Part shown: in pieces, positions 14,369 through 14,395 of the stretch
Position numbering within the stretch: position 1 is the first letter of the stretch
Layout of the letters: every line of letters starts with the position of its first letter
NCBI GenBank assembly: GCA_009774155.1
Contig: VSNE01000033.1
Location: 1 to 14,395, forward strand
Source: Lachnospiraceae bacterium
GTDB lineage: Bacteria; Bacillota; Clostridia; Lachnospirales; Lachnospiraceae
Direction: 5' to 3'
DNA: 14,395 nucleotides
Position numbers and translations under genes: made by a program
Notes under the pieces: model-generated
The model's input: the letters and a program-made list of their open reading frames with translations, nothing else
Told to the model about the DNA's origin: nothing
Database searches by the model: none

Positions 14369-14395
14369 GCAAAGTATTGTTCTACTTTTTTTATC

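Overview
The window reads as a piece of chromosome from an anaerobic, low-to-middle GC Firmicute of the class Clostridia, most likely a gut Lachnospiraceae. The grounds are strong AGGAGG-type ribosome binding sites, a Na+-translocating decarboxylase cluster, a clostridial-order rnfCDGEAB operon and the yhiN-cmk-ispH-rpsA core cluster. The family-level placement is inference. All 15 genes lie on the + strand and almost every base is coding. I see no tRNA, rRNA, CRISPR array, insertion sequence or phage gene.

Region 1 (11-5296) is a five-gene operon for a biotin-dependent, membrane-bound decarboxylase. It encodes a divergent acyl-CoA carboxyltransferase (12S/MmdA type), an OadG-like subunit fused to an extracytoplasmic lipoprotein domain, a small biotin carrier, the OadB/MmdB Na+ pump subunit, and a 5S/OadA-type carboxyltransferase for oxaloacetate or pyruvate. 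Two carboxyltransferases therefore appear to share one biotin carrier and one pump, and no biotin carboxylase is present. The operon ends in a strong intrinsic terminator (5311-5338).

Region 2 (5357-9159) is a tightly packed core cluster: a HI0933/YhiN flavoprotein, cytidylate kinase, IspH and a four-domain ribosomal protein S1. cmk-ispH and ispH-rpsA overlap by a few bases.

Region 3 (9160-9319) is a 160-base gene-free stretch holding three consecutive inverted repeats. It leads into region 4.

Region 4 (9320-14291) is the complete Rnf ferredoxin:NAD+ oxidoreductase operon, C-D-G-E-A-B, closed by a bidirectional-looking terminator (14322-14368). RnfE carries a four-cysteine C-terminal tail.

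Functionally, the decarboxylase can turn decarboxylation energy into a sodium gradient, while Rnf couples ferredoxin/NAD+ electron transfer to an ion gradient. The two machines could share a sodium circuit. The ion used by Rnf cannot be read from sequence alone. The most unusual points are the double-carboxyltransferase decarboxylase with altered acyl-CoA loops, the lipoprotein-OadG fusion, the structured rnf leader and the RnfE cysteine tail.
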